A program made the translations under genes and the position numbers. From the NCBI RefSeq assembly GCF_000382165.1, contig NZ_KB907704.1, positions 62,001 to 126,000 on the forward strand: a stretch of 64,000 bases of DNA, in the 5' to 3' direction. The DNA is from Arsukibacterium perlucidum DSM 18276 (GTDB lineage Bacteria; Pseudomonadota; Gammaproteobacteria; Enterobacterales; Alteromonadaceae). The first letter of the stretch is position 1. Every line of letters begins with the position of its first letter. A model generated the notes under the pieces. The model was given only the letters and a program-made list of their open reading frames with translations, ran no database searches and was not told the DNA's origin. Below are positions 18,843 through 29,743 of this stretch, piece by piece.

Positions 18843-20855
18843 TTATACCCGGAACTGTTCTACCGATTGGCGCAATTCCTCTGCTAACCTTGCTACCTCA
18901 TGGCTGGAGTCTGAAGTTTGCTCAGCACCAGAGGCGGTTTCTTCGGCAATGGCAACAATAGATTCAAGTAGCTGACTGATTTCATTCGATACCTGATTCT
19001 GCTCTTTGGCAGCACTGGAAATCTGTTCACTCATATCGTGTGCCAGGTGCACTGCATGGGTAATCGAATCCAGCGCTGAGGTGGCAACTTCCGTTTGAGT
19101 TACACAGTTTTCCGCTTGTTTTTTACCTTTGTTCATCGCCTCAACCGCAGCCTGGGCTCCGCTTTGCAGAACCTGGATCATCGCTTGGATTTCCTGAGTA
19201 GAGGCCTGAGTTTTGCTGGCCAGTGACCTTACTTCATCAGCTACAACCGCGAACCCCCGACCTTGTTCACCGGCGCGGGCTGCTTCAATAGCGGCGTTCA
19301 GAGCCAGCAAGTTTGTTTGTTCAGCTATACCACGAATAACATCGAGGATGCTGCCGATAGAAGCGCTGTCTTTGTGCAGCTTATTGATCACTACAGACGC
19401 TTGTTCAACCTCTTTAGAAAGCTGGATAATGGTGCTCTTATTATCAAGTGAGATACCTTTAACCCGCTCTGCTTCTTTATCAGCGTTTTTAATTTCAGCA
19501 AGCGCATCATTCGAGCTTTGCAATACACCCTGCGAGGTGCTGCTCATTTCTGTTGTTGCAGTTGCGGCCTGGGTAACCTGTGACTTCTGCTCACGAATTG
19601 CCTGAGTTGTCTGGACTGTGATGGCAGATGTTTGCTCGGAAGCGGCTGCCAGCTGAGTAGAGCGGGAAATAATACCTTGGATCAGCTGCTGCAGATTGCT
19701 TACAACTTTATTGACGTTACGTGCCAGTTCACCAAACTCATCTTTTGCTGAAGCATCCAGTGTTTTGGTTAAATCGCCTGACGCAACTATACCGAGCATA
19801 CTGTTCACTTCTGCCAGTGGTTTCACAATACGTTTAACGGTAACAGTCGCAATAATTACAGAAAGTAATATAGAAATAATAACAACAACAAAAATCCAGG
19901 TAATGGCATTGTTTACGTCAGAGGTCGCATGTTGTTGAATTTCTTCAGCAGCATTTCTGGTAAGTATCAACAAGTTATCTAGCTTCTGCATACCCGTTTG
20001 AGTAAGTTTATTGGCGGTAGTCAACTGAGCTTCTGCATCTGCTACACCAGCCAATAGCTGAACTTTCAACGCCGGGATACCATCGCTGCCCTCTAAAAAG
20101 CCGGATATTTGCTGCACTTTATCTTCGATATCGGCGGTCATGCTGACTGCGCTACCTGCTTCATCCTGAATAATTGTAACTTGCTCCCGAAGCTCCTGTA
20201 AGCGGAAAGCGATTTCATTGCTAACGGTAGCAACCGTTGTATCTGTTTCAGTGCGGTTTAAATCAATAACGTTATTAATCAGGGTGTTTATACCGGTTTC
20301 AATCTGCGTTGCGGCCTGATAGGCGCGCGGAAAGCGGCGCTGAACATCACGTACATCAGTAAAATCGAGAATTAATGAGGCCATGTCATCTGAACTAAAC
20401 TCAAGATCCCCTAACTTGTTGGCAATAGTGGTTCGCAGTTGGATATTGCTGTCTAATCTGCGTTGCAGATTAGTACTGGCTTCTATGAAGTCGCGGTAAG
20501 TTTCATTTACCTGCTCTGAACCGTCTTTTAATTCCGGATGCTGTTCAATTGCCTGCCGTAATGCGTCAGCTGCTTTATCGTAAATGGCTTTTTCAGTATT
20601 AAACTGCTGATTCACTGTAGCTGTTTTTTCCAGCGTATCTGCATAAAAGCCCTGCAAGCTGGCGCGACTCATTGTCACAAACTCGGTTTTCATCGTGGCG
20701 CTGTTTTCCAGTGCCGGAATGGAGACTTCATTCACTTCAGTGGTGGCGTTACTGATATTATTTAAGCTGATATAGGCGGTAACACCGATAAACAGCAATA
20801 ACAGAGAAATGATGGCAAAGCCGCCCATTACCCGCAAAGCTACGGTTAACTTCAT
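18843..20855 (-). CDS. Methyl-accepting chemotaxis protein
   Basis: This 670-residue chemoreceptor has a first transmembrane helix at about residues 8-28, a large helical periplasmic sensor domain of about 280 residues, and a second transmembrane helix near residue 320. A HAMP domain follows, then the signalling domain with the hairpin tip [19 protein letters not shown]. The helical sensor domain is longer than a simple four-helix bundle, so a double-bundle (HBM-like) fold is possible. ATG 20855 has GGGAG at the right spacing; the GTG 12 bp upstream overlaps that site. No CheW/CheA gene is near, so it is an orphan receptor feeding a distant array. The ligand is unknown. Confidence 0.95.
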   Translation of the reverse strand: MKLTVALRVMGGFAIISLLLLFIGVTAYISLNNISNATTEVNEVSIPALENSATMKTEFVTMSRASLQGFYADTLEKTATVNQQFNTEKAIYDKAADALRQAIEQHPELKDGSEQVNETYRDFIEASTNLQRRLDSNIQLRTTIANKLGDLEFSSDDMASLILDFTDVRDVQRRFPRAYQAATQIETGINTLINNVIDLNRTETDTTVATVSNEIAFRLQELREQVTIIQDEAGSAVSMTADIEDKVQQISGFLEGSDGIPALKVQLLAGVADAEAQLTTANKLTQTGMQKLDNLLILTRNAAEEIQQHATSDVNNAITWIFVVVIISILLSVIIATVTVKRIVKPLAEVNSMLGIVASGDLTKTLDASAKDEFGELARNVNKVVSNLQQLIQGIISRSTQLAAASEQTSAITVQTTQAIREQKSQVTQAATATTEMSSTSQGVLQSSNDALAEIKNADKEAERVKGISLDNKSTIIQLSKEVEQASVVINKLHKDSASIGSILDVIRGIAEQTNLLALNAAIEAARAGEQGRGFAVVADEVRSLASKTQASTQEIQAMIQVLQSGAQAAVEAMNKGKKQAENCVTQTEVATSALDSITHAVHLAHDMSEQISSAAKEQNQVSNEISQLLESIVAIAEETASGAEQTSDSSHEVARLAEELRQSVEQFRV

Positions 20856-20956
20856 AATAACTCCCACTTTAAGTGTTTTCTTTAAGCACCTTAGCTTAAG
20901 ATTTCCTGCATAACAAGACTGGTTTCAGTAGTTTCGTTGTGCTGGCATCAAACCAT

Positions 20957-21760
20957 TTATACTGTGCCGGCAACACTATAACGTTGCTGGCGTTCGATAC
21001 AATAAGCAGTCAGGGAATTACCCCAGACACAGCCTGTATCCAGTGCATGAATATTCTGGATCGGGCTGTAACCATTTAACGCAGCCCAGTGGCCAAAAAA
21101 CAGCTCTGGGTGAGGCTTGGTCCGCCAGAATTCATACCAAGGTACCAGATTGTTCAGCTGTGTTGGATTGCCCTTCTCCTGCAAGCTAAGGGCACCATCA
21201 GGCTGACAAAAGCGCATTCTGGTACAGGCGTTAATAGTATAGCGCCATTGTTGCTGTTCCGTTTCTGCCTGTTGCCACATGCTTGGCGTATCGCCATACA
21301 TAATAGCAAAAATTTGTTCCGGTTGATGGATTAATTGATGGCTGACTGCCGATGTAGCCGCTTGGGCTTCATGCAGTGTCCACTCCGGAGACAAGCCGGC
21401 ATGAACCATCAACTGTTGTTTATCATTGCTCTGATGAATAAGTGGCAGTTGCAATAGCCAGTCTACCAACTCCGGCAGGTTTGGCGCTTGCTGCAATTGC
21501 TGAAGTTTATCATTTGGTTTGATATTGCTGAAGCCGAAATGGCAGGCAAGAAAATGTAAATCGTGATTGCCCAGCACGCATTGGGCACTGCCACCAAGAG
21601 ATTTCACAAAATTTAATGTCGCCAGAGAGTCAGGACCGCGGGCAATTAAATCACCACAAAACCAAAGTTTATCGCTGGCAGAGTTGAAGCTGATATGATC
21701 TAGCAGCCGTTGCAAGGCATCAAAGCATCCCTGCACGTCGCCTATAACATAAGTTGCCAT
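20957..21760 (-). CDS. apaH: Symmetrical bis(5'-nucleosyl)-tetraphosphatase
   Basis: ApaH splits Ap4A into two ADP and can remove Np4 caps from RNA. The 267-residue product opens with ATYVIGDVQGC and has the metal motifs GDLIARGPDS and GNHD of the calcineurin-like phosphoesterases, plus the VHAG motif. It is last in the minus-strand lptD-surA-pdxA-rsmA-apaG-apaH run. Its start codon overlaps the apaG stop (TGATG), so translation is probably coupled. Confidence 0.96.
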   Translation of the reverse strand: MATYVIGDVQGCFDALQRLLDHISFNSASDKLWFCGDLIARGPDSLATLNFVKSLGGSAQCVLGNHDLHFLACHFGFSNIKPNDKLQQLQQAPNLPELVDWLLQLPLIHQSNDKQQLMVHAGLSPEWTLHEAQAATSAVSHQLIHQPEQIFAIMYGDTPSMWQQAETEQQQWRYTINACTRMRFCQPDGALSLQEKGNPTQLNNLVPWYEFWRTKPHPELFFGHWAALNGYSPIQNIHALDTGCVWGNSLTAYCIERQQRYSVAGTV

Positions 21761-22137
21761 CAGTTAAGAATGTTAGGCATGGCCAGCCGGAATACCGGGA
21801 TAGCGGTATTAAACATTTGCTCGGTACTGCTTATCATTTCATAATGGCCCTGCATGGTTCCTACAGGCGTTTCCAGTACGGCGCCACTGGTATAACTGTA
21901 GCTGGTGCCAGGAGCAAGTTCCGGTTGTTCACCAACTACACCATCGCCGTATACCTCAGCTTGCTTGCCATTAGCATCGGTGATCAGCCAGTATCGCTTC
22001 AGCAATTTTACCTGCTGTGTGCTGTGATTTTCGATAGTAATGGTATAAGCAAACACGAAACGGTTTTCTGCGGGATCAGATTGTGCCCCTAAATAAAAAT
22101 TGTCTACTTTTACCTGAATATCGAACGGCTTACTCAT
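21760..22137 (-). CDS. apaG: ApaG domain protein
   Basis: ApaG is a small fibronectin-III-like beta protein linked by position to ApaH; its exact role is not settled. The 125-residue product has the family pattern [13 protein letters not shown] and ends with the [19 protein letters not shown] region. ATG 22137 is chosen because AGGA precedes it and it matches the family start MSKPFDI; the frame continues 84 bp upstream inside rsmA. It overlaps the end of rsmA by 8 bp and apaH by 1 bp. Confidence 0.95.
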   Translation of the reverse strand: MSKPFDIQVKVDNFYLGAQSDPAENRFVFAYTITIENHSTQQVKLLKRYWLITDANGKQAEVYGDGVVGEQPELAPGTSYSYTSGAVLETPVGTMQGHYEMISSTEQMFNTAIPVFRLAMPNILN

Positions 22138-22945
22138 GTTGATTTTCCTGCTCTGCCAACCACTGCGCAACTTTGATAAAACCGCTGACCGGTAATTGCT
22201 CCGGCCTGATGGTCGGGTCAATCCCCAATGCGCTTATCTGCTCTGCGGTTGCGAAATTACTAAAGCCATTGCGCAGTGTTTTACGACGCTGATTAAAAGC
22301 TTCTAAACATACTCTGTTTAACACAGCCGGATCAACTTTTGCACGTTCAGCAATCGGATAGGGCAGTAACCTTACTACGGCAGAGTCAACTTTTGGCGCA
22401 GGTTTAAATGCCCCCGGGCCTACTTCAACCACCGGAATTGCCTGACAGTAGTATTGGGTCATTACACTTAAGCGACCAAATGTTTTACTACCATGGCTGG
22501 CTGTCATGCGCTGCACGACTTCCTTTTGCAGCATAAAATGCATGTTATGGATATGGTCAGCAAACTCAAATAAATGAAATAACAAAGGTGTAGAGATATT
22601 GTAGGGCAGGTTACCAAAAATTTTTAATTTCTCACCAGGTTTCAGCAACGACGCAAAATCAAACTTCATCGCATCGGCCTGATAGACCGTTAACTTGTCA
22701 GCCAGGGTAGGATGTTGGGTTAAACGTTCAGCCAGGTCGCGATCCAGCTCCACTACGATCAGTTTACCGGCTTCCTCGGCTACAGGTTCGGTAAGAGCGC
22801 CCAGGCCTGGGCCAATTTCTACCAGTACATCAGTCGACTTGGGCGCGATAGCTTTTACTATCCGGCCAATAACGTGTGGGTCATGCAGGAAGTTCTGGCC
22901 AAATCGCTTACGGGCGCGATGGCCCTGATGAACATTGTCGGTCAT
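22130..22945 (-). CDS. rsmA: 16S rRNA (adenine1518/1519-N6)-dimethyltransferase
   Basis: RsmA (KsgA) dimethylates two adjacent adenines in the 3' hairpin of 16S rRNA late in 30S assembly. The 271-residue product has the start [12 protein letters not shown], the SAM-binding motif [11 protein letters not shown], and the catalytic NLPYNIS motif. It lies between pdxA (3-bp gap) and apaG (overlap) as in E. coli, which supports cotranscription. Confidence 0.97.
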   Translation of the reverse strand: MTDNVHQGHRARKRFGQNFLHDPHVIGRIVKAIAPKSTDVLVEIGPGLGALTEPVAEEAGKLIVVELDRDLAERLTQHPTLADKLTVYQADAMKFDFASLLKPGEKLKIFGNLPYNISTPLLFHLFEFADHIHNMHFMLQKEVVQRMTASHGSKTFGRLSVMTQYYCQAIPVVEVGPGAFKPAPKVDSAVVRLLPYPIAERAKVDPAVLNRVCLEAFNQRRKTLRNGFSNFATAEQISALGIDPTIRPEQLPVSGFIKVAQWLAEQENQHE

Positions 22946-22948
22946 AAA

Positions 22949-23932
22949 TTAATTCGCTTGTTGTGCCAGAGTAATGGCCTGATTTACCGCGTGAAATAAG
23001 CTGCCGGGATCTGCTTTGCCGCTGCCGGCAAGATCCAGAGCCGTACCATGATCTACAGAGGTTCGGATTAACGGTAAGCCCAGGCTGATGTTTACCGAAC
23101 GACCAAAGCCTTTATATTTAAGAACCGGCAAGCCCTGGTCATGGTACATCGCCAGCACGGCATCGGCATCTTCCAGATATTTGGGTTGAAACAAGGTGTC
23201 TGCGGGCAGTGGGCCAACTAAGTCAATGCCTTGTGCGCGCAGTTCATCCAGGGTTGGGCTGATAATGTCCAGCTCTTCCCGGCCCAGATGGCCATCCTCG
23301 CCGGCATGCGGGTTTAAGCCGCAAACATAAATTCGCGGCTTTTCAATAGCAAACTTGTGCTTTAAATCATGGTGCAGAATGGTGATAACTTTCAGCAGCC
23401 GATCACGGGTAATCGCTTTTGCTACATAAGCTAAAGGGATGTGGGTAGTGGCAAGAGCAACCCGCAAGCCTTCAGTGGCAAGCATCATCACCACATAAGG
23501 GGTGTTAGACTGATGAGCAAAAAACTCGGTATGGCCACTAAACGGAATACCGGCTTTATTAATAATCCCTTTATGCACCGGACCGGTAACAATGGCAGCA
23601 AAGCCACCACTAATAGCGTTTTCGCCGGCAAACTGCAGGGTATTGACAACATACTGGCCATTTGCGGCATTCAGCACACCTGGCTGCACCGGTTCTGCCA
23701 GGGCAAACTCAGCAATGGTAAGTGTTCCTGCGCGCTGAGCTTTAGCTGGTGCCTTACTGTTATAGGGTAATAACGTTAAATCAATACCCAGCGCAGCGGC
23801 ACGGTCGCTCAATAATTTTGCGTTGCAGCACACTACCAGTTCAACCGGCCAGTCCTGACGGGCCAGTGCTACTACCAGATCCGGGCCTATACCCCCTGGC
23901 TCACCGGGGGTTACAGCAATACGCAGGGTCAT
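22949..23932 (-). CDS. pdxA: 4-hydroxythreonine-4-phosphate dehydrogenase
   Basis: PdxA oxidises 4-phosphohydroxy-L-threonine in the DXP-dependent pathway to pyridoxal phosphate. The 327-residue product has the [12 protein letters not shown] start, the [20 protein letters not shown] segment with a metal ligand histidine, and the conserved [16 protein letters not shown] region. Its start codon follows the surA stop with no gap, so the two are translated from one message. Confidence 0.97.
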   Translation of the reverse strand: MTLRIAVTPGEPGGIGPDLVVALARQDWPVELVVCCNAKLLSDRAAALGIDLTLLPYNSKAPAKAQRAGTLTIAEFALAEPVQPGVLNAANGQYVVNTLQFAGENAISGGFAAIVTGPVHKGIINKAGIPFSGHTEFFAHQSNTPYVVMMLATEGLRVALATTHIPLAYVAKAITRDRLLKVITILHHDLKHKFAIEKPRIYVCGLNPHAGEDGHLGREELDIISPTLDELRAQGIDLVGPLPADTLFQPKYLEDADAVLAMYHDQGLPVLKYKGFGRSVNISLGLPLIRTSVDHGTALDLAGSGKADPGSLFHAVNQAITLAQQAN

Positions 23933-25222
23933 CTAACTCTCCGGTAATACATCGATAAAGGCTTCATCGCGAATTTCTTTCAGGAAGTTTGCCGACTCTT
24001 CATTGAAGCGACGGTTATAAATCATCCGGTAGACCTGCTCGCGTTTTTTGTCAGCTGTCGCATCGACTACTCTTTTATCCAGTACCTGAGCGATATGCCA
24101 GCCGTGCTCAGTGCGAAATGGCTCACTAATTTCATCAGGCGCTAACCGCAACAGGGTATCGCGGAATGCTGGAACAAAGACCTGTGGTTCACTCCAGCCC
24201 AGCTCGCCACCGTTCATTTTTGAACCAGGGTCTTCAGAATGGGCTTTGGCTAATTCGGCAAAGTCTGCCTCACCGGCGCGCAGTTTGGTCACAAAATCAT
24301 TCAGGGTGTTGCGGGCGCGTTCTTCACTCAGAATAATTGAGGGTTTAATTAAAATATGGCGAGATTTAACTTCTTGAATTTCGGCAACGTTTTCGCCTCT
24401 TATATCAAAAATAGTTAAAATATGAAAACCTGCGCCAGAGCGCATAGGTCCGATTAAATCGCCTTTTTTCTTGTCACGGATACTCTCTGAAAACAGGGTT
24501 GGCATCTCATTGATATTCATAAAACCAAGCTCACCACCCTCCAGTGCTTTACCTCCGGAAGACGAAGCGATGGCAATACGTCTGAAATCACTCCCGCTTT
24601 GCAGCAACTCCATCACTTTATCTGCCCGATCTTTGGCTGCGCTGATATCATCAGGCGTGGCCTGACTTGGAATTGCAATCAGGATATGGCCCAGATTATA
24701 TTCTTCACTGACTGCACCTTGCTCTTCCATTAATTTCAGCAGGCTGTCAACTTCCTGTGGGCTGATATAGATGCGGCGCTGCACACTACCGCGAATTACC
24801 TCATTGGTAATAATTTCTTCCCGGAGTTTTTCACGGAAGCGCTCATAATCGCCTTCTTCTGCCTCAACCTGACGCCGGAACGCTTCCAGACTGAGGTTTT
24901 CTCCCTGGGCTATATTGCGAATGGTGTCGTCAAGCTGAGCGTCGCTGATTTGCAGTCCCATCCGCTGTGCTAATTGCAATTGCAGACTGGTTAAAATTAA
25001 CCGTTCCATCGCCTGGGTACGCAGGGCCTGATCTGAAGGTAAGGTTTGGCCCTGGGCCTGGGCATTACGTTTAACCCGGTTAACGACATCATCAATATCG
25101 CTTTTCAGAACGACGCTATTATCAACAATAGCGGCGATCCGATCGATCTCCTTCTCGGCTGCGAGACTGGAAAAACTTAAACAGCCGATAAAAGCCAGAC
25201 AGATAACTTGCTGTAACTTCAT
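23933..25222 (-). CDS. surA: Periplasmic peptidyl-prolyl isomerase / chaperone SurA
   Basis: SurA escorts outer-membrane beta-barrel proteins, LptD among them, through the periplasm. The 429-residue protein has a signal peptide ending near SLAAEKE and an N-terminal chaperone domain. Two parvulin domains follow, recognisable from YNLGHILIA (about 177) and KSRHILIKP (about 285), then the C-terminal helix. It lies 11 bp after lptD and abuts pdxA, the standard order. Such genes often respond to sigma-E; no clear site was identified here. Confidence 0.97.
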   Translation of the reverse strand: MKLQQVICLAFIGCLSFSSLAAEKEIDRIAAIVDNSVVLKSDIDDVVNRVKRNAQAQGQTLPSDQALRTQAMERLILTSLQLQLAQRMGLQISDAQLDDTIRNIAQGENLSLEAFRRQVEAEEGDYERFREKLREEIITNEVIRGSVQRRIYISPQEVDSLLKLMEEQGAVSEEYNLGHILIAIPSQATPDDISAAKDRADKVMELLQSGSDFRRIAIASSSGGKALEGGELGFMNINEMPTLFSESIRDKKKGDLIGPMRSGAGFHILTIFDIRGENVAEIQEVKSRHILIKPSIILSEERARNTLNDFVTKLRAGEADFAELAKAHSEDPGSKMNGGELGWSEPQVFVPAFRDTLLRLAPDEISEPFRTEHGWHIAQVLDKRVVDATADKKREQVYRMIYNRRFNEESANFLKEIRDEAFIDVLPES

Positions 25223-25233
25223 AAATTCCTACA

Positions 25234-27492
25234 CTAATTAGTTAGTAAATATGGCCGGCGGTAGCCAAAAATGCCATTTGACAACATGTCAGATACGCCA
25301 AAACCGGCTTTGTCGCCGAAACCTTTTAAGACAAATTGCAGACTGAGCCCGCTGTCCAGCTCACCAAATTGCAAAGCATTGTCAATATTGGTATCGAGGT
25401 TTGCCACAATATGACGCCTTGCTACCAGTCGGACCGCCCAGCAGCATGACTCATATTGCACGCCAAAATTGGCGTCTATCATACGATGATTTGTGACATC
25501 ACGATAGTAACTGGCGACAAGCTGCCAGTTTTTAGCCAGAGGCACAGTGCCAAGCACACCCAGTTGCTGAATTTCTAAGCCTGAGACAGCGCGACTGTAT
25601 CGATGGTTCAATTGCAGCAAGGTATTCTCACTGCCGCGATAATCCAGACTGGCATTACTTTTTATGATTTGCTGGCCATCAATATCGTATTGGGTTGCCG
25701 CACTGAAATACCATTTACGGTACCAATGCCAGATCATTTCAGCGGCCAGTACAGAGTCGGTAGCGGTTTGGTTCTCAGTCAGGTTGTCGGCGGTTTCTAC
25801 CGGGTCTTGCAGAAAAAAGATTTGGCCCAGACTAAACCGGAATAGTTCGTTGTCGACGTTGTCGTAAAAGCGGGTAGTCCAGCCAACTGTTAACTGATTG
25901 GCTTCATTAATCCGGTCAATGCCAGAAAAACGGTTCTGCCGGAATAAACCGTAATAATCATCCTGCAACCGGGTTGTGTCATATAAACCAATGTTGTTTT
26001 GTTGCCGGTAAGGGATGTATAAATATTGAATTTGTGGTTCAAAAGTTTGTAGCGCTGGCTCTCCAAACCAATCATATTCACGTTCCAGATTTAACCTGCT
26101 GTATAACCTTAATTTCGGCAGCGTCCTGGTAACGCTGCGATCAATATCCGCTGTTTGCTGGTTACTGTCTTGCTGGTAGTAAGTGTAGAGCATGCTGGCT
26201 TCGGCGGTGAATTCCAGTGCCGGAGTAATAAAAGGTAAGCGCAGAGTCGGTTCCAGGTGCAGCCGGTTGGCAGTACTGAGCAGGGCAGTATCATTTTTAA
26301 AATGGGCATAGCTGGCCTGCCAAACTAGTTGTAGCGGTTTGAAAACCGGTAACGGCCTGGCAGAGCTTAGCTGTATTTCGGGCAGGGTTTTATAAGCGTC
26401 AGAAAAATTACCCAGTATTTCAAAACCCTGCAGCCTGATTTTACTGTTAATGTTTTCGCCATAATGAGCAAGGGTAGCTTCCCGGTACAGCTGGGTATCA
26501 CTTTGATTGGTGTAATCAGAGCCGAGCTCAGTTAAGTAGGCATCGTCACTGACATCGGTAAAGTCGATGTAACCACGCCAGTTGGCTGTAAAATCAGAAC
26601 GATGATTTAAATGACTAAGGTAACGGCTACCAAAACCTGCTGGTTTATCGTTATCTGCATTTAGATATTCAAGCTGCATAATGCCCTGATGAGCTGTGGT
26701 CAGGTAACGAAACTCTGATTTAAGCTGGGTGCCACGTTTGCTCATGTAGCGGGGAGTCAGGGTCAGATCGTAGTTTTCTGCCAGGTTAATATAGTAAGGC
26801 AGTTCTACATCAAGCCCTAATAACTGAGAGCTGCCAATTTTGGGTAATAGCAGGCCTGTTTTTCTTTGCTCATTCACAGGAAACGTCAGGTAGGGCAGAT
26901 AAAATACAGGGATGTCTTTAACTTTAAAAATAGCGTTGCTGGCGGACCCCCAACCTTCTCCTTTGTTGATTTTAATATCACTGGCATGCAACGCCCAGCT
27001 ATCGTCCTGCGTCGGGCAGGTAGTAAATAAAGCCTGGTCTAACCTTATTTGCTCAGGACTGGCTTGCAGGCGTTCGGCATAACCGCGGCCCGCCTGAGCA
27101 ATAAACTGATAATGAGCATCACTGATGACAGCTTCGTTATCCGCGGTATTAGCAATAAATGAACTGGCAGACACGTTTAAGCTGCTATCGAAATATTCTA
27201 TACCTCCGTCAGCAAAAATACGTCGTTCTGTGCGGCTGAAGCGAGCAGTGGGGGCGGTTAGCAAGGTATCACGATGAATAATTTCAACATTGCCGTTAAA
27301 AAACGCAGTCTGATTCCCACGCAGGTCGGCGTCATCGGAGTTGATCCGCACGGTGTTATCATCCGGGTCCAGATTACCTAACACGGCAGGCTGGGTGAGT
27401 GGCTGATAACACATAGGGATTACAGGTTCATTAGCTTGCAGCTGACTACAGAGCAAGCCTGTGATAGTTATTCCGGTGAACCATACTTTCAT
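25234..27492 (-). CDS. lptD: LPS assembly protein LptD
   Basis: LptD forms the outer-membrane beta-barrel that, plugged by LptE, inserts lipopolysaccharide into the outer leaflet. The 752-residue protein has a signal peptide, an N-terminal OstA-like jellyroll (about 40-190) and a large beta-barrel. The four disulfide cysteines are present: Cys28 near the mature N-terminus, one in LFTTCPTQDD (about 160), and the adjacent pair in YESCCWAVRL. This indicates that LptD maturation by disulfide exchange is conserved. It is first in the operon and divergent from djlA. Confidence 0.97.
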   Translation of the reverse strand: MKVWFTGITITGLLCSQLQANEPVIPMCYQPLTQPAVLGNLDPDDNTVRINSDDADLRGNQTAFFNGNVEIIHRDTLLTAPTARFSRTERRIFADGGIEYFDSSLNVSASSFIANTADNEAVISDAHYQFIAQAGRGYAERLQASPEQIRLDQALFTTCPTQDDSWALHASDIKINKGEGWGSASNAIFKVKDIPVFYLPYLTFPVNEQRKTGLLLPKIGSSQLLGLDVELPYYINLAENYDLTLTPRYMSKRGTQLKSEFRYLTTAHQGIMQLEYLNADNDKPAGFGSRYLSHLNHRSDFTANWRGYIDFTDVSDDAYLTELGSDYTNQSDTQLYREATLAHYGENINSKIRLQGFEILGNFSDAYKTLPEIQLSSARPLPVFKPLQLVWQASYAHFKNDTALLSTANRLHLEPTLRLPFITPALEFTAEASMLYTYYQQDSNQQTADIDRSVTRTLPKLRLYSRLNLEREYDWFGEPALQTFEPQIQYLYIPYRQQNNIGLYDTTRLQDDYYGLFRQNRFSGIDRINEANQLTVGWTTRFYDNVDNELFRFSLGQIFFLQDPVETADNLTENQTATDSVLAAEMIWHWYRKWYFSAATQYDIDGQQIIKSNASLDYRGSENTLLQLNHRYSRAVSGLEIQQLGVLGTVPLAKNWQLVASYYRDVTNHRMIDANFGVQYESCCWAVRLVARRHIVANLDTNIDNALQFGELDSGLSLQFVLKGFGDKAGFGVSDMLSNGIFGYRRPYLLTN

Positions 27493-27665
27493 CCAGTATT
27501 CTCTGCCCCAGATTTATGATGTTTTTGATATGATTAGCCCGCTATGATAAATCAATTTTAGATTTCCTGCTAATCCGATATAGTGCGGCTTTACTGCGGT
27601 CACTGTCCTGTTTCGCTATCTTAGAGCAGCAAATACTGCGTAGTTCATTTTAAGAGGAAAATACT

Positions 27666-28448
27666 TTGTGGGGTAAAATTCTCGGCGCCTTGTTTGGTCT
27701 GGCATTGCTCAGGCTACCCGGACTGTTTATCGGCCTGATTCTGGGGCACTGGTTCGATGTCAAAGTGGGCGCAAATCTTGCGAGGTTCAGAGGGATTTTT
27801 CACGAATCAGCTGAGCAGCAAGGTCTGTTTATGTATACGACTTTTGCCACCATGGGCCATATCGCTAAAGCAACAGGCCTGGTTACCCCGGCTCATATTC
27901 GTCAGGCCCGGCATTTTATGCAGCAATTGGGGCTGAATGAGGCGCAGCAACAAGAAGCGCAAGCGGCTTTTCGTGATGGCAAAGCAAGTAACTTCCCGTT
28001 GACAGCGCAGCTGCAAGCGTTTTATCAGCACTATGGCCGCCAGAGCGATGTAATCCAATACTTTATTGAAATTCAGCTTGGTATTGCCAATGCTGAGGGC
28101 CCGATGAGTCATGAACAGCAGCTACTGCTGCAACAGGTTGCGCTGCAACTGGATGTATCTCACATTCGGTTGGAACAGTTACTAGCGGCCTATCGGGCGC
28201 AGCAACGGTTTAATCAGCGTGACAGCAGGCGTCCTGCGGCCAATGCAGTGCAGGACGCGTATAAGGTGCTGGGTGTCAGTAGCGACTGCAGTGAAAAGGA
28301 ACTAAAACGCGCTTACCGGAAATTAATGGCGCAACACCACCCCGACAAATTAATGGCCAAAGGCGTACCCGCCGCCATGCTGGATGTTGCAAAACGGCGG
28401 ACTCAGGAAATTCAGGCTGCTTATGAACTGCTAAAGAATCGGCAATAG
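27666..28448 (+). CDS. djlA: Co-chaperone DjlA, membrane-anchored J protein
   Basis: DjlA is an inner-membrane DnaJ-type partner of DnaK. The 260-residue protein starts with a single glycine-rich transmembrane segment (GLFIGLILGHWFD), followed by a TerB-like helical domain (about 60-180) and a C-terminal J domain with the HPD motif in QHHPDKL (about 223-229). The start is a TTG at 27666 with AAGAGG upstream; no ATG or GTG lies in a suitable place, and the N-terminus then aligns with E. coli DjlA. It is divergent from lptD, as in enterobacteria. Confidence 0.95.
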   Translation: MWGKILGALFGLALLRLPGLFIGLILGHWFDVKVGANLARFRGIFHESAEQQGLFMYTTFATMGHIAKATGLVTPAHIRQARHFMQQLGLNEAQQQEAQAAFRDGKASNFPLTAQLQAFYQHYGRQSDVIQYFIEIQLGIANAEGPMSHEQQLLLQQVALQLDVSHIRLEQLLAAYRAQQRFNQRDSRRPAANAVQDAYKVLGVSSDCSEKELKRAYRKLMAQHHPDKLMAKGVPAAMLDVAKRRTQEIQAAYELLKNRQ

Positions 28449-28458
28449 CCAGCAGGGC

Positions 28459-29244
28459 TCACAGGCCCAGACTATGCAACCAACCTGTGATTTCTTTCAG
28501 GACCCAGGCATGGATATCCTCGTCGTAATATGTGCCTGTTAGCTGACGTTGCCGGTACTGTGCTTTCAGGTTACGTGCGACCAGTTGTTGTCTCAGTTTC
28601 AGATTAGCATTGGCAAAACGGTTATCACGCTGGTGGCTGATATCTAATGTTGGTACTGATTGTTCGGCAATATGACGGGCCAATTCTCTGTTTAAGTTGT
28701 GATCTGGTAAATAGGCGCCCAGCATGATAAATGCTGCTGGCCCGGTCAGCTGCTCTGTTGCGTATAACTGGTTTAACAATGCCGCGCTACTGCCTTTGGC
28801 AATAACTACGGTATTACCTTGTTGTTGTCCTGCCTGGCGCATTGCTGCCTGCAAGCGCTGAGCCAGTTGTTGGCGATATTCTTCTGCAGCAGAGGATAGT
28901 TCAAAAAGTGCTGTATCCGGCGGCATTATCGCCAGGGTATGCCAGCCATGCTCATTAAGTTGCTGACGAAGTGAGTCTATCTGATTTGGACTGGCGGCAT
29001 GTTCGCTTATATCCGGTACTAAAATGGCGGTACCTTTGGTATAGCTGGTTAACGCTTGTCGCTGCAGCACTAAAAAGTTACCGTTATCAGTAGTTAGCTC
29101 AGTGACTTCATCTGCCAGCAGTTGCCGTTGTAAATCTTGCTGCGATAACTGTTGAAGCGTTGGCATTTCCTGCGCTACTGCTGTTGTCAGTAGTGTTGCA
29201 GCAAATACCAGCCAAGCTCTGACCGCACCTTGCGTAGGGTTCAA
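28459..29244 (-). CDS. DUF3530 family secreted alpha/beta-hydrolase-like protein
   Basis: The 261-residue protein has a signal peptide ending around AVAQE. The rest resembles DUF3530 proteins, with LVPDISEHAASP and LNEHGWHTLAIMPPD in the first half and LGAYLPDHNLNRELA in the second. The fold is probably alpha/beta hydrolase-like, but the usual nucleophile elbow G-x-S-x-G is not evident; AKGSSAALL takes its place. Function is unknown. It follows a small secreted protein gene by 26 bp, so the two may be cotranscribed. Both are absent from this spot in enterobacteria. Confidence 0.8.
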   Translation of the reverse strand: MNPTQGAVRAWLVFAATLLTTAVAQEMPTLQQLSQQDLQRQLLADEVTELTTDNGNFLVLQRQALTSYTKGTAILVPDISEHAASPNQIDSLRQQLNEHGWHTLAIMPPDTALFELSSAAEEYRQQLAQRLQAAMRQAGQQQGNTVVIAKGSSAALLNQLYATEQLTGPAAFIMLGAYLPDHNLNRELARHIAEQSVPTLDISHQRDNRFANANLKLRQQLVARNLKAQYRQRQLTGTYYDEDIHAWVLKEITGWLHSLGL

Positions 29245-29270
29245 ATTTCACCTGCTTAACCTAACCTCAG

Positions 29271-29636
29271 TTATAGGTCGTTATCGGCAAAGCCCGCCAT
29301 AACATTAGCAGCATCGTCAGCATGAATATATTCAGGGAAGGTATACATCACTTTGCTGTCGTGACTGAACTTTACATAGGTTTCACCCTTTTCAAGTACC
29401 AGCACAGCTAATGAAGGCTGCATGATAAAGCAAAATGTAGTGGGTTTAAATTCTGCCAGTGCCTTGGCCATTTCCCGGAGTTGATCATTAATCGCCAGAC
29501 GTTGGGTTTCTCTTTCATCGGTACAAACATGAGCTGCCTGCACCAGGGTTGCTGGCTGCTCAGCCTGTAAATTGAAGGTAACACAGGCTAATACTGTGGC
29601 ACTAACACAGTAACGACTTATAGCTTGCATAAACAT
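29271..29636 (-). CDS. Small secreted protein of unknown function
   Basis: I do not recognise a family for this 121-residue protein. It has a signal peptide (hydrophobic stretch about 10-20, cleavage near LQA-EQ) and two further cysteines in the mature region, VCTDE and FCFIM, which could pair in the periplasm. AGGA precedes the ATG at a good distance, and codon use looks native, so the gene is probably real. It lies between the OmpA-like gene and the DUF3530 gene and may form an operon with the latter. Confidence 0.6.
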   Translation of the reverse strand: MFMQAISRYCVSATVLACVTFNLQAEQPATLVQAAHVCTDERETQRLAINDQLREMAKALAEFKPTTFCFIMQPSLAVLVLEKGETYVKFSHDSKVMYTFPEYIHADDAANVMAGFADNDL

Positions 29637-29698
29637 ATCGACTTCCTGAAACGGCTTTAAGTCGATTAAAACTAGCAGGAAGTCTTTAGTGCGGCAAT

Positions 29699-29728
29699 AA
29701 AAAAACCGCCAGAATTGGCGGTTTTTTG
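29699..29728. terminator. Terminator after the OmpA-like gene, near-symmetrical
   Basis: AACCGCC (29704-29710) pairs with GGCGGTT (29717-29723), with A-runs and T-runs outside. On the minus strand it ends the OmpA-like transcript. Confidence 0.85.
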
Positions 29729-29743
29729 TTAAGCGTAGGAAAA